Assembly: GCF_007279655.1 (NCBI RefSeq)
Contig: NZ_QKWN01000010.1
Span: 169,717 to 233,716 of the forward strand
DNA length: 64,000 nucleotides
Origin: Robertkochia solimangrovi
GTDB lineage: Bacteria; Bacteroidota; Bacteroidia; Flavobacteriales; Flavobacteriaceae
Direction of reading: 5' to 3'
Shown here: positions 1-8,527 of the stretch, in pieces
Numbering within the stretch: the stretch's first letter is position 1
Layout: each line of letters starts with the position of its first letter
The notes under the pieces: generated by a model
What the model was told of the DNA's origin: nothing
Seen by the model: only the letters and a program-made list of their open reading frames with translations
The model's database searches: none
Translations under genes and position numbers: made by a program

Positions 1-1052
1 AACAGGAAGATTACTGGTATCTCTATGTAAAACTACCGGGCTGGAAACAAGCTGAACTTTACCCGGTATTGATCTATAGTTGGGATATTTCTAAAGTATC
101 CCAGATGGCTGAATCCTTGCTATCGGAAGAACCCGAAGATATCGAAACCCTTTTTCAATTGTTATCCGATTCCCTGGAAACCAACAGTAGAAATTTAAAA
201 GATATTCCAGAGATTCCCTTCCACCCTTTTCCCTATTATGAAGGGATGAATCGAGTTGATGAAGGGAACTATTGGCTTGGTCTTTATTGGAGAAACAATC
301 TTTACGATATCGATTTTTTACTCGAAATGTGTGATCTCTGTGCAGAATGTAAAATAGGTAAAATCGCCATCACCCCGTGGAAATCATTCATCATTAAAGG
401 CATTCCATCCCGATTTAAATTAAAATGGGAAAAATTCCTCGGACTTCGGGGAATCAATGTTCGCCATTCCATGCTCGAATTGAACTGGCATATTCCGGTT
501 TCGGATAAAGATGCACTGAAGCTTAAAAAATTCCTCGTTCGCAAATTTGATGAAAAGGACATCAGTACTTACGGATTGACCTTTGCTATTGCAGACCATG
601 ATTATCAGCCTGATTATTTTACTTCCGTAGTGATCCGTAAAAATCCGGTTCAGCAGATCGAAGGCGTGACGCTAAATGCAACTTACAACCTACTATATGC
701 CAAAAATTTCGATCCCAATTCCCGTAGTTATCTCACCCATGTTCAGGAAATCAGTCGTGAACACCTGCCTGATCTTCTGATCGAACTCAGCAAAAAATAT
801 TTCAAGGAGTTGAAAGAATTCAGGCCGGGAGAACAACCTGTTACCCATAATAAGGAAAAGGAGCCTGTGAGCATAAAGGTGATGCAATGTTCCTCATGCC
901 TGACGGTATATGATCCCAAATATGGCGATCCGGACAATGGAATACCCCGGAACACAGCCTTTGCAGATCTACCCGAAACCTGGAGTTGCCCAGTTTGTGA
1001 TTCTTCAAAATCAGACTTTACCGAAACCGAATTAAAAAGTATACTGAAATAA
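1..1052 (+). CDS. Rubredoxin-domain protein with nitrite/sulfite-reductase-like half domain (5' truncated by window edge)
   Basis: The reading frame is open from base 3 with no stop, and the first in-frame start-like codon inside the window is only a TTG at 69, so the gene almost certainly begins upstream. The C-terminal 45 or so residues form a canonical rubredoxin: C-x2-C followed by YDP, GDP, a DLP-x2-W element and a second C-P-x-C pair, four cysteines for one Fe(SCys)4 centre. The middle part has a segment reading GKIAITPW followed by a hydrophobic strand, which resembles the ferredoxin-like half domain of sirohaem nitrite and sulfite reductases. The siroheme methyltransferase gene lies next to it, convergent. 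Inference: an electron-transfer partner in assimilatory nitrite reduction. The rubredoxin part is near certain; the half domain is recognised from memory only. Confidence 0.8.
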   Translation, partial: QEDYWYLYVKLPGWKQAELYPVLIYSWDISKVSQMAESLLSEEPEDIETLFQLLSDSLETNSRNLKDIPEIPFHPFPYYEGMNRVDEGNYWLGLYWRNNLYDIDFLLEMCDLCAECKIGKIAITPWKSFIIKGIPSRFKLKWEKFLGLRGINVRHSMLELNWHIPVSDKDALKLKKFLVRKFDEKDISTYGLTFAIADHDYQPDYFTSVVIRKNPVQQIEGVTLNATYNLLYAKNFDPNSRSYLTHVQEISREHLPDLLIELSKKYFKELKEFRPGEQPVTHNKEKEPVSIKVMQCSSCLTVYDPKYGDPDNGIPRNTAFADLPETWSCPVCDSSKSDFTETELKSILK

Positions 1053-1129
1053 GAATTATGGATTATGAATTAAGGATTATGGATTAAGAATTGATTTATT
1101 CAATTCTCAATTATCAATTATCAACTCAT
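1053..1129. repeat. AT-rich degenerate repeat, partly inverted, between convergent genes
   Basis: Several imperfect copies of a GGATTATGAATTA-like unit run from 1053 to about 1093, then the complementary pattern (CAATTCTCAATTATCAATTATC) follows. AGAATTG at 1087-1093 and CAATTCT at 1101-1107 form a perfect 7-bp stem. It sits between the ends of two convergent genes and could stop transcription from both sides. A similar array lies at 36381-36435. Confidence 0.55.
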
Positions 1130-1157
1130 ATCTTACCTATCGTACTCACTCTAGAAA

Positions 1158-1925
1158 TCAAAGGCTTTCCAAACTCCCTGAAGTCTGATAAAGTTCGAAC
1201 ATAATCTTTCTATGGTAAACTACTTCTCCAATGATAATCACTGCCGGGTTTTTGAGATTCTTATTAATAACGATCTGCTCAATACAATCGATCGTTCCGA
1301 TCCCAATGCGCTCATTAGCGCAAGTTCCATTCTCTATTACCGCTATAGGCATACGATCCTTTCCTGCATCCCTATAGGTTTGTACGATCTCATGGAGTTT
1401 ATGCATTCCCATCAAAATTACTACGGTTGCTGAAGAAGCGGCCGCTAGTTTGATATCTGGTGACATTCGATGACTACGTGTAGTACCGGTAATCACCCAG
1501 AAACTATTAGAAATTCCCCGCTTGGTAAGTGGGATATGCTGGGTTCCAGGCACTCCTACGGAGGAAGAGATTCCGGGAATATAGGAACAGGCAATACCAA
1601 AGGAAGCCGCATACTGCATTTCTTCTGCCCCTCTTCCAAATACAAAGGGGTCTCCCCCTTTCAATCGAACCACATGTCCCTTTGAAAAAGCACGCTGTAC
1701 AATCAGTTCATTGATCTGATCCTGCATATAAGTGTGACACCCTTTACGCTTTCCGACAAATATCTTTTCTGCACGATCCGCAAATTTTAATAGCTCCGGA
1801 TTTACCAATGCATCGTATAGCACTACATCCGCATCTTTAATGGCGGATACCGCTTTGAGTGTCAGCAATTCCGGATCACCCGGTCCTGCACCTACCAATG
1901 TGAGTTTTGCAGTATCTGAAATCAT
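1158..1925 (-). CDS. cobA: Uroporphyrinogen-III C-methyltransferase (siroheme pathway)
   Basis: 255 residues, the usual length of stand-alone SUMT enzymes. It uses SAM to methylate uroporphyrinogen III at C2 and C7, giving precorrin-2 for siroheme. Visible family motifs are the N-terminal glycine-rich GAGPGDPELLT segment (about residues 12-22), the RLKGGDPFVFGRG loop (about 87-99) and a PGISS segment (about 118-122). There is no fused CysG-type dehydrogenase/ferrochelatase domain, so later siroheme steps must be encoded elsewhere. It lies divergent to the porin at 2069 and convergent to the rubredoxin-domain gene, which fits a nitrite (or sulfite) assimilation locus supplying siroheme. Confidence 0.93.
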   Translation of the reverse strand: MISDTAKLTLVGAGPGDPELLTLKAVSAIKDADVVLYDALVNPELLKFADRAEKIFVGKRKGCHTYMQDQINELIVQRAFSKGHVVRLKGGDPFVFGRGAEEMQYAASFGIACSYIPGISSSVGVPGTQHIPLTKRGISNSFWVITGTTRSHRMSPDIKLAAASSATVVILMGMHKLHEIVQTYRDAGKDRMPIAVIENGTCANERIGIGTIDCIEQIVINKNLKNPAVIIIGEVVYHRKIMFELYQTSGSLESL

Positions 1926-2003
1926 AATTTCTGTGGTGTTTTAGTTAAAAATTTCCATAATTCCATCCGCTGTATTAAGGATGTCATAATTCGGTAAGCA
2001 ATA

Positions 2004-2043
2004 TACGTATTTATACTTATTTATTACGTATTTATACTTATTT
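2004..2043. promoter_or_regulatory. Two tandem 19-bp direct repeats, candidate operator of the porin/cobA divergent region
   Basis: An identical 19-bp unit starting TACGTATTTATAC occurs at 2004-2022 and 2025-2043, a centre-to-centre distance of 21 bp, i.e. two helical turns. Each copy opens with the palindrome TACGTA. The pair ends 25 bp before the porin start codon and lies 79 bp from the cobA start. The spacing is what two regulator dimers on one DNA face would need; the regulator is unknown. Confidence 0.5.
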
Positions 2044-2068
2044 TTAAGAAACATTAAAAACCATACCA

Positions 2069-3349
2069 ATGAAAACATCAATACGTAAACTCATTGTCTT
2101 ATTCATAACATTGAGTACTCCACTACTCCATGCCCAGGAATTTAAAGCCAGTCTTGACTTTCGTGACCGATTCGAATATCGTCATGGTTTTGGAAATCTA
2201 TTTCCCGACGATGCCGATCCCGCAGCCTTTGTCCGTCAAAGAGCGCGTATTAACCTTGGTTATACCTCCGACCGCATAGAGGCGATGTTCAGTATTCAGG
2301 ATATAAGCACCTGGGGCGACACCCGGCAGATACTCCCTGCCGACGATAATAACTCACTCATGCTCTTCCAGGCATGGGTTGCATTAAAACTAAATACGTC
2401 CTGGAAGATCAAGGTTGGAAGGCAACCGATATCCTATGATAATCAACGTATTCTGGGAGGATTGGATTGGGCGATGCAGGGTCGTACTCATGACGCGGCA
2501 CTGTTGCAATATAAAGGTGAGCGCTGGGGAACAGATCTGGCGTTCGCCTTCAGTCAATCCGGTGAGCCCATTACAGGTAATTCCTATGATATCACCGGCT
2601 TTTTTAGTTACAAGACCATGCAATATGCCTACCTGTATAAAGATTGGAATGGCTCGAGGTTCAGTTTCCTCTTCATGAATAATGGTTTCCAGAGTTACAA
2701 TGCGGATCAGGAAGCAGACGGCACCTATAACCGCCAAACCACCGGAGCTTATTTTAAATTTCCAGCCGGGAAATTCAACTTCGAAGGAAACTTCTATTAC
2801 CAATTCGGAAAAGCAAATGCCAATAGTGATCTTAGTGCTTACGACTTCATTCTCGAAGCGATCTATAAACCCGGAAAAACAGCTTTTGGAATAGGACTTG
2901 AAATTCTAAGTGGTACGGATCAGGATGGAGATTCAAAGAACCACTCCTTCTTCCCATTGTATGGAACTAACCATAAGTTCAATGGATTCATGGATTATTT
3001 TTATGTCGGAAACCATGCTAACAATGTGGGGCTAAACGATATCAATGCCAAAGTGAACGTTAAGACCGGGGATAACAGCAGCCTTCTGATCAAAGGACAT
3101 TACTTTGCAGCCAATGGTAAACTAACCAATGATGCTGATCCCTATTTAGGGACAGAGATCGATATCGTATACTCCAATAAATTCTGGAACGTTGCTACAG
3201 TCAATGCAGGATATTCACAAATGTTCGCCTCAGAAGGTATGAGTCTTATTAAAGGTGACCTTCCACATGATAATCTCAATAACTGGTTTTGGATACAATT
3301 AATCGTAGATCCGGTGCTGTTCACACATAAATTCAACGGAACAGATTAA
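2069..3349 (+). CDS. Alginate-export-family outer-membrane porin
   Basis: 426 residues with a cleavable signal peptide (hydrophobic stretch to about residue 22, ending HAQ). The mature protein opens with alternating strands (FKASLDFRDRFEYRHGF) and stays rich in alternating aromatic and polar residues to the C terminus, as in an alginate_exp/OprB-like beta-barrel; it closes on a barrel-like strand (LFTHKFNGTD). Despite the family name, porins of this type occur beside nitrate and nitrite assimilation genes in flavobacteria, and the neighbours here are a siroheme enzyme and a rubredoxin protein. Inference: uptake of nitrate, nitrite or another small anion across the outer membrane. It is its own transcription unit, with tandem repeats upstream and a terminator hairpin downstream. 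Confidence 0.75.
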   Translation: MKTSIRKLIVLFITLSTPLLHAQEFKASLDFRDRFEYRHGFGNLFPDDADPAAFVRQRARINLGYTSDRIEAMFSIQDISTWGDTRQILPADDNNSLMLFQAWVALKLNTSWKIKVGRQPISYDNQRILGGLDWAMQGRTHDAALLQYKGERWGTDLAFAFSQSGEPITGNSYDITGFFSYKTMQYAYLYKDWNGSRFSFLFMNNGFQSYNADQEADGTYNRQTTGAYFKFPAGKFNFEGNFYYQFGKANANSDLSAYDFILEAIYKPGKTAFGIGLEILSGTDQDGDSKNHSFFPLYGTNHKFNGFMDYFYVGNHANNVGLNDINAKVNVKTGDNSSLLIKGHYFAANGKLTNDADPYLGTEIDIVYSNKFWNVATVNAGYSQMFASEGMSLIKGDLPHDNLNNWFWIQLIVDPVLFTHKFNGTD

Positions 3350-3397
3350 TAAAGATTAAGGAAACGATCATACTACCAACCGATGCCCCGGACACAC

Positions 3398-3437
3398 AAC
3401 ACCGGCAAGTTCTATTCATCACGAACCTGCCGGTGTT
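3398..3437 (+). terminator. Hairpin terminator after the porin gene
   Basis: A 15-bp stem (AACACCGGCAAGTTC at 3398-3412 against 3423-3437, one G-T wobble) with a 10-base loop lies 49 bases after the porin stop. The following T-rich tail is weak (ATTCGTT). Confidence 0.75.
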
Positions 3438-3779
3438 ATTCGTTAAAATATTTAAACAAATAGTATTAGTATTTATAATTATTTAATACTCATATTAACA
3501 TATTAAATTAATTTTAATAAAATAATGCAAAAATAATACTACCTATTGCAAAATAATCGTTAGTGCATCCTTTCAAACCACCATATTTTTGATATAAAAT
3601 GAATATACGGCAATATAAACAGGGTTAAAAAGAGAATTAGTCAATTAAAAAGGGGTAAAAGTCCACAAAATTTACAAATTCGTGACATTTAACCTAATTC
3701 TAACACTTCTCAAGATCCATTTTCATTACCGGTATTCGCTAACTACTTAACAAACATATTTAAACTTAAATCATCAAGT
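3438..3779 (+). promoter_or_regulatory. PUL leader region with candidate promoter
   Basis: An AT-rich, gene-free stretch separates the porin terminator from susC. TATTTTTG at 3584-3591 matches the Bacteroidota -7 consensus TAnnTTTG. A TTAG at 3560-3563 lies 20 bases upstream, where TTTG is expected. If this is the promoter, the susC mRNA has a leader of about 180 bases. I see no hairpin or riboswitch fold I can defend in it. Confidence 0.35.
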
Positions 3780-6700
3780 ATGGTAAAATTACACCTCAAA
3801 AGGTTACATGCTGAGAAGGGCTATCTAATGATACTTTTCTGCATACTGGGTGCTTTTTATGGTTTTGCACAGGAGCTTCAGGTTTCTGGTACGGTAACAT
3901 CTTCAGCAGATAATATGCCTTTACCGGGAGCCAGTGTGACTGTGGTGGGAACCACTAATGGTACCATGACGGATTTTGACGGAAATTACAATTTAACTGT
4001 TGACGCTAACGACAAACTAGTGATCAGTTATGTTGGATTTCTTTCGAAAACGATTGAAGTAAATGGACGTACCAGGATCGACATCGATCTTCAGGAAGAT
4101 GTACAAAGTCTGAGTGAAGTGGTCGTGATCGGTTACGGTGTACAAAAGAAGGAACTTGTTACCGGGGCGAATGTTCAGGTAGAAGGAGACCAGTTACAGA
4201 AGCAAAGTACCACCAACGCTTTACAGGCAATGCAAGGGCAAACCGCCGGGGTTCAGATCACCTCTACCTCAGGTCAGCCCGGTTCAAACCTGAACGTTGT
4301 GATTCGCGGATTAGGATCAACGGGGAGCAGTGCTCCACTTTATGTCGTTGATGGAGTACTGACCGGAGACATTTCTTATTTGAACAATGCTGACATCGAA
4401 TCGATATCAGTTCTTAAGGATGCAGCATCTGCCGCTATCTACGGATCACAGGCTTCAAACGGGGTTGTTCTCGTAACCACTCGCGGTGGTAAAAAAGGTA
4501 AGGCTCAGATCACTTTCGATCAATACTACGGACTCCAAACGGTAGCCAATAAGATCGATATGCTCAATGGCTACGAATATGCAACCATTCTGAACGAGGC
4601 AGCAGTTAACTCTGGTAAACTTCCTTATTTCTCCAATGAAGAAGTAGCTGCTTTCGGAGCCGGAACTGACTGGATGGATTATATGTTCAAGGATGATGCA
4701 ATAACACAGAACTATACCCTTGGTGTAACCGGGGGATCTGAAACTTCAACATACTCTTCTTCCTTGTCATACACCCAACAGGAAGGGGTTGTAGGCGGAA
4801 AGGATCTTTCCAACTATGAAAGATATAACTTCCGTATAAACTCCGAACACAAGCTTTATAATGACCGTATCAAGTTTGGTGAAAATCTGAGTTTTGCGTA
4901 TATTAAGAACAATGGTATCGCAGTTGGAAACCAATACAGTAACTCGTTGAGAGGTGCCTTCAACACCAATCCTTTGGTTCCTTTCTATGACGAGAACGGC
5001 AATTTTTATAATACTGCCGATGATAGTGAGCCTTGGCTGGCAGGACAAAATAATCCCTATGCATCGATGTTGTACGGGAATCAGAACGAAAATAATTCCC
5101 AGAAATTACTCGGGAATGTTTATATGGAATTTGAGCTGCTTAAAGATCTTAAATTCCGTACCAGTCTGGGATTGGACTATTATGCCAGTGAAGGTCATTC
5201 GTTTAGTCCGATCTACCAGCTTTCCATCTATAGTTTCAGCGAATTCACCAGAGCTTCCCAATATATGAATAAGGGGTATTCTCTTCTTTGGGATAACCTG
5301 TTAACCTATACGTTCGACCTCAACGAAGAGCACAATTTCGAAGTGATGGCAGGTACCTCCTCCTATAAATTCGAGGGATCCTATCTAAGCGGCAGTAATG
5401 TGAACCTGGTCTTCGATGATCTCAAACACGCCTGGCTCGACAATGCGACCAATACTGATGGTGCGCAGATAGACCTGAGCGGCGGTCCTAATAATATCAA
5501 TAAAAGGATGTCCTATTTTGGTCGTCTGAACTATAACTATAAGAATAAATATATCCTCAATGCTACTTTCAGAGCAGATGGTTCTTCTCAATTCTACGAA
5601 GAGAACCGATGGGGATATTTCCCTTCTGTATCTGCAGGATGGGTGGCTACTAATGAACAATTTCTTGAAGGTTCAGACTGGCTAAGCTTTCTTAAGCTCA
5701 GAGCCAGCTGGGGTCAGGTAGGTAATCAGAATGCCGGAAACTTCCAGTATCTGGCACCGATAACCTTCGCAAATACCAATTACATCTTTGGACCGGATGA
5801 AGGCGTACTTACCCCCGGCGCATATCCTAGCCGTCTTTCGAATCCGGATCTGAAATGGGAAACCTCTGAACAGATCGATATCGGATTTGATGCCAGATTC
5901 TTCATGAACAGATTCACCGTTAACTTCGACTGGTATAAGAAAACAAATAAAGACTGGCTTATCAAAGCACCAATCCTTGCAACGGCAGGGGCAGATTCCC
6001 CATGGATCAATGGTGGTAATGTGGTCAATAAGGGTGTTGAACTCGCATTGAACTATGCTGACAACATCGGGGAACTCAATTTCAGCGTAAGTGTCAATGG
6101 TGCTTATAATGAAAATGAAGTTGGTGATATTCCTACTCAGGATGGAATCATTCACGGTGAAACCAACCAATTATTTGATAACTCACCTGAATTTTACCGT
6201 GCACAAAGCGGTTATGCGCTGGGTTATTTCTGGGGACTTGAAACTGCCGGAATCTTCCAGTCTGAACAGGATGTTCTGGATCATACTTCCAACGGTACTC
6301 TGATTCAACCAGGTGCAGCACCTGGAGATGTGATTTATGTAGATCAGAATGGTGATGGGGTAATCAACGATCTTGATAAAGTGAACATCGGGGATCCGAA
6401 TCCGAATCTCACTTACGGTTTCAATCTTTCACTCGATTACAGGGGATTTGATTTTTCTCTTCAAGCCAATGGAGTTGCGGGAAATCAGATCGTTCAATCC
6501 TACAGAAACAATGCGAACATATATGCAAACTATACCACTGCCGTACTGGACAGATGGTACGGTCCCGGTTCATCTAATACGGTTCCCCGTGTTACCGAAG
6601 ATAACAGAAACCTCACTCAATTTTCAGACCTATATGTTCAGGATGGTGATTTCCTGAGAATCAGTAATGTAACCATAGGGTATGATTTTGCGAATCTTTT

Positions 6701-6902
6701 CTCGGAGGAGAAAGCATTTGCAAGTCAATGCCGTCTGTACTTCTCTGCACTGAACCTCGTAACTTTTACCAGTTATAACGGTATGGACCCGGAGATCGGT
6801 TATGGTATCTCCAATAACGACTACGGATTTTCTTCCGGAGTTGACCTTGGATATTACCCTAGACCAAGAACATTTATGATGGGATTAAATGTTAAATTCT
6901 AA
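3780..6902 (+). CDS. SusC/RagA-family TonB-dependent oligosaccharide transporter
   Basis: 1040 residues, normal SusC length. Order of parts: signal peptide to about residue 31 (ending GFAQ); a carboxypeptidase-D-regulatory-like beta domain (about 35-110; VSGTVTSSADNMPLPGASV); the TonB-box-like segment SEVVVIGYGVQKKE (about 112-125); the plug domain (about 126-240); and a 22-stranded barrel ending in the aromatic strand MMGLNVKF. It imports oligosaccharides through the outer membrane with the SusD lipoprotein as lid, powered by TonB. The susD start is 5 bases downstream, so the pair is one operon. Substrate cannot be read from this protein; the glycosidases downstream suggest a fucosylated glucan. 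Confidence 0.95.
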   Translation: MVKLHLKRLHAEKGYLMILFCILGAFYGFAQELQVSGTVTSSADNMPLPGASVTVVGTTNGTMTDFDGNYNLTVDANDKLVISYVGFLSKTIEVNGRTRIDIDLQEDVQSLSEVVVIGYGVQKKELVTGANVQVEGDQLQKQSTTNALQAMQGQTAGVQITSTSGQPGSNLNVVIRGLGSTGSSAPLYVVDGVLTGDISYLNNADIESISVLKDAASAAIYGSQASNGVVLVTTRGGKKGKAQITFDQYYGLQTVANKIDMLNGYEYATILNEAAVNSGKLPYFSNEEVAAFGAGTDWMDYMFKDDAITQNYTLGVTGGSETSTYSSSLSYTQQEGVVGGKDLSNYERYNFRINSEHKLYNDRIKFGENLSFAYIKNNGIAVGNQYSNSLRGAFNTNPLVPFYDENGNFYNTADDSEPWLAGQNNPYASMLYGNQNENNSQKLLGNVYMEFELLKDLKFRTSLGLDYYASEGHSFSPIYQLSIYSFSEFTRASQYMNKGYSLLWDNLLTYTFDLNEEHNFEVMAGTSSYKFEGSYLSGSNVNLVFDDLKHAWLDNATNTDGAQIDLSGGPNNINKRMSYFGRLNYNYKNKYILNATFRADGSSQFYEENRWGYFPSVSAGWVATNEQFLEGSDWLSFLKLRASWGQVGNQNAGNFQYLAPITFANTNYIFGPDEGVLTPGAYPSRLSNPDLKWETSEQIDIGFDARFFMNRFTVNFDWYKKTNKDWLIKAPILATAGADSPWINGGNVVNKGVELALNYADNIGELNFSVSVNGAYNENEVGDIPTQDGIIHGETNQLFDNSPEFYRAQSGYALGYFWGLETAGIFQSEQDVLDHTSNGTLIQPGAAPGDVIYVDQNGDGVINDLDKVNIGDPNPNLTYGFNLSLDYRGFDFSLQANGVAGNQIVQSYRNNANIYANYTTAVLDRWYGPGSSNTVPRVTEDNRNLTQFSDLYVQDGDFLRISNVTIGYDFANLFSEEKAFASQCRLYFSALNLVTFTSYNGMDPEIGYGISNNDYGFSSGVDLGYYPRPRTFMMGLNVKF

Positions 6903-6907
6903 AAAAG

Positions 6908-8506
6908 ATGAAAATGAAAAATATACATATATGCTTACTAGTGGCAGGTCTGTTGACACTGGGATCTTGTTCTAAGGATTTCCTGGATTCAGAGCCTATT
7001 ACTGATGTAACAGATACCAATTTTTACAAAACACCCGAGGATGCTTATGATGCACTGATCGGATGTTACGACGGGATGCAGATCGCTTCCGGTGGAATCG
7101 GTGGCCTGAGTTTTCCGGTGGCCAGTGAAGTACTCTCCGACGATTGCTTTGGAGGTGTTGGAAATTCTGACGGTTTCGGTTTCCAGGCAGTCGATGAATT
7201 TGATAAATCTCGATCTCCCGCAGATGTGAATCTCTTCTCCAATAACTGGACGCAATATTACCGTGCAATATATCGGGTTAATGTATTGCTTCAGAAAATG
7301 GAGCAGATCGATTGGACCGGTAACGACGACCTTCGTCTTCAATATGAATCTGAAGCACGCTTTATCCGTGCTCATATGTACTTTGAAATGGTCAGACTTT
7401 GGGGGAATATCCCATTACTCACCGAACCGTCTTCCGAAAACCTGCCTCAATCAGCCCCGGAGGAAGTTTATAAGGTGATCGCCGAAGATCTTGTATACGC
7501 CGCAGAAAATCTTCCTGATGCTTCACTGGCAGCTGCAGATTTCGGCAGAGTGACCAAATGGGCTGCGGAGGCCTATGTGGCGAGAGTATATCTTTATTAT
7601 ACCGGATACTACGGAGCCTCCGATCTTGTGGGGGTGGTAAGTAAAGCTCAGGCACTCTCCTATCTTGAAGATGTTATCGCAAATAGCGGACATTCCCTGC
7701 TGGATAATTTCGCCTCCTTATGGCCGGCTGCGTCTACTCTGGATGGCACCTATGCGGGTGAAGTAAATCCTGAAATTCTTTTTTCGGTACGACACACCTA
7801 TACGAGTGATTACAATGGAAACACCGACGGTAATCATTGGATGGTCATGTTTGGTATGAGAGAATTCACCTATTATCCTTATGCAACAGGTTGGGGTGTA
7901 ACCGTAACTCCTTCCCTTTGGGATGCCTATAGTGAAACCGATACCCGAAGAGGTGCGAGTATAATTTCTGTAGATGACGAAGACATTCCCTTCGACAAGA
8001 TCGGAAGTCAGCGGGAATACACCGGATATTACAACAAAAAGTACTCGCCGATGTCTGATGAAGACGGAAATAGTGTTACCGTAGGTGTCGGAGGAACCGA
8101 CTTCCAGATCGGGCAGTTCCAGGACTACGTCGTGATGAGATATTCCGATGTATTGCTGATGGCCGCTGAACTCGGCAGTCCGAATGCACAAACCTATTTC
8201 AATCAGGTACGCCAGCGGGCATTAAAATCTGATTATGTACAGATTCCTGTGAATACACAGAATATCATGAAGGAACGTCAGCTGGAATTTGCGCTTGAAG
8301 GACTGCGTTACTGGGACCTGCTTCGTCAGGGAGTCAGTACTGCAGCTTCAACTATCGCAGTTTCAACAGAAGTGATGAACGGTGGCGTAACAGTCAGCAA
8401 GACCATCAGTGCCTCTAAAATTCAGGAAACGATGGGACTACAACAGATTCCCAATGACCAGATAACGCTGTCCAATGGTGTTTTACAACAAAATGCCGGT
8501 TGGTAA
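6908..8506 (+). CDS. SusD/RagB-family nutrient-binding lipoprotein
   Basis: 532 residues. Signal peptide with lipobox L-G-S-C (Cys at about residue 22), followed by the hallmark SusD opening SKDFLDSEPITDVTDTNFYKTPEDAYDAL. The C-terminal half holds the usual SusD segments ILFSVRHTY, VVMRYSDVLLMAAEL and ERQLEFALEGLRYWDLLRQG, so the fold is complete. It caps the SusC barrel at the cell surface and hands over glycans. It follows susC by 5 bases and precedes a second surface lipoprotein by 21 bases. Confidence 0.95.
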   Translation: MKMKNIHICLLVAGLLTLGSCSKDFLDSEPITDVTDTNFYKTPEDAYDALIGCYDGMQIASGGIGGLSFPVASEVLSDDCFGGVGNSDGFGFQAVDEFDKSRSPADVNLFSNNWTQYYRAIYRVNVLLQKMEQIDWTGNDDLRLQYESEARFIRAHMYFEMVRLWGNIPLLTEPSSENLPQSAPEEVYKVIAEDLVYAAENLPDASLAAADFGRVTKWAAEAYVARVYLYYTGYYGASDLVGVVSKAQALSYLEDVIANSGHSLLDNFASLWPAASTLDGTYAGEVNPEILFSVRHTYTSDYNGNTDGNHWMVMFGMREFTYYPYATGWGVTVTPSLWDAYSETDTRRGASIISVDDEDIPFDKIGSQREYTGYYNKKYSPMSDEDGNSVTVGVGGTDFQIGQFQDYVVMRYSDVLLMAAELGSPNAQTYFNQVRQRALKSDYVQIPVNTQNIMKERQLEFALEGLRYWDLLRQGVSTAASTIAVSTEVMNGGVTVSKTISASKIQETMGLQQIPNDQITLSNGVLQQNAGW

Positions 8507-8527
8507 ACTAAACTTAAAATCAGACAA

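Noticed and set aside
5682..6170. 162-codon antisense ORF inside susC
   Set aside because: Composition mirrors the real gene in another frame; no domain, start signal or neighbouring gene supports it.
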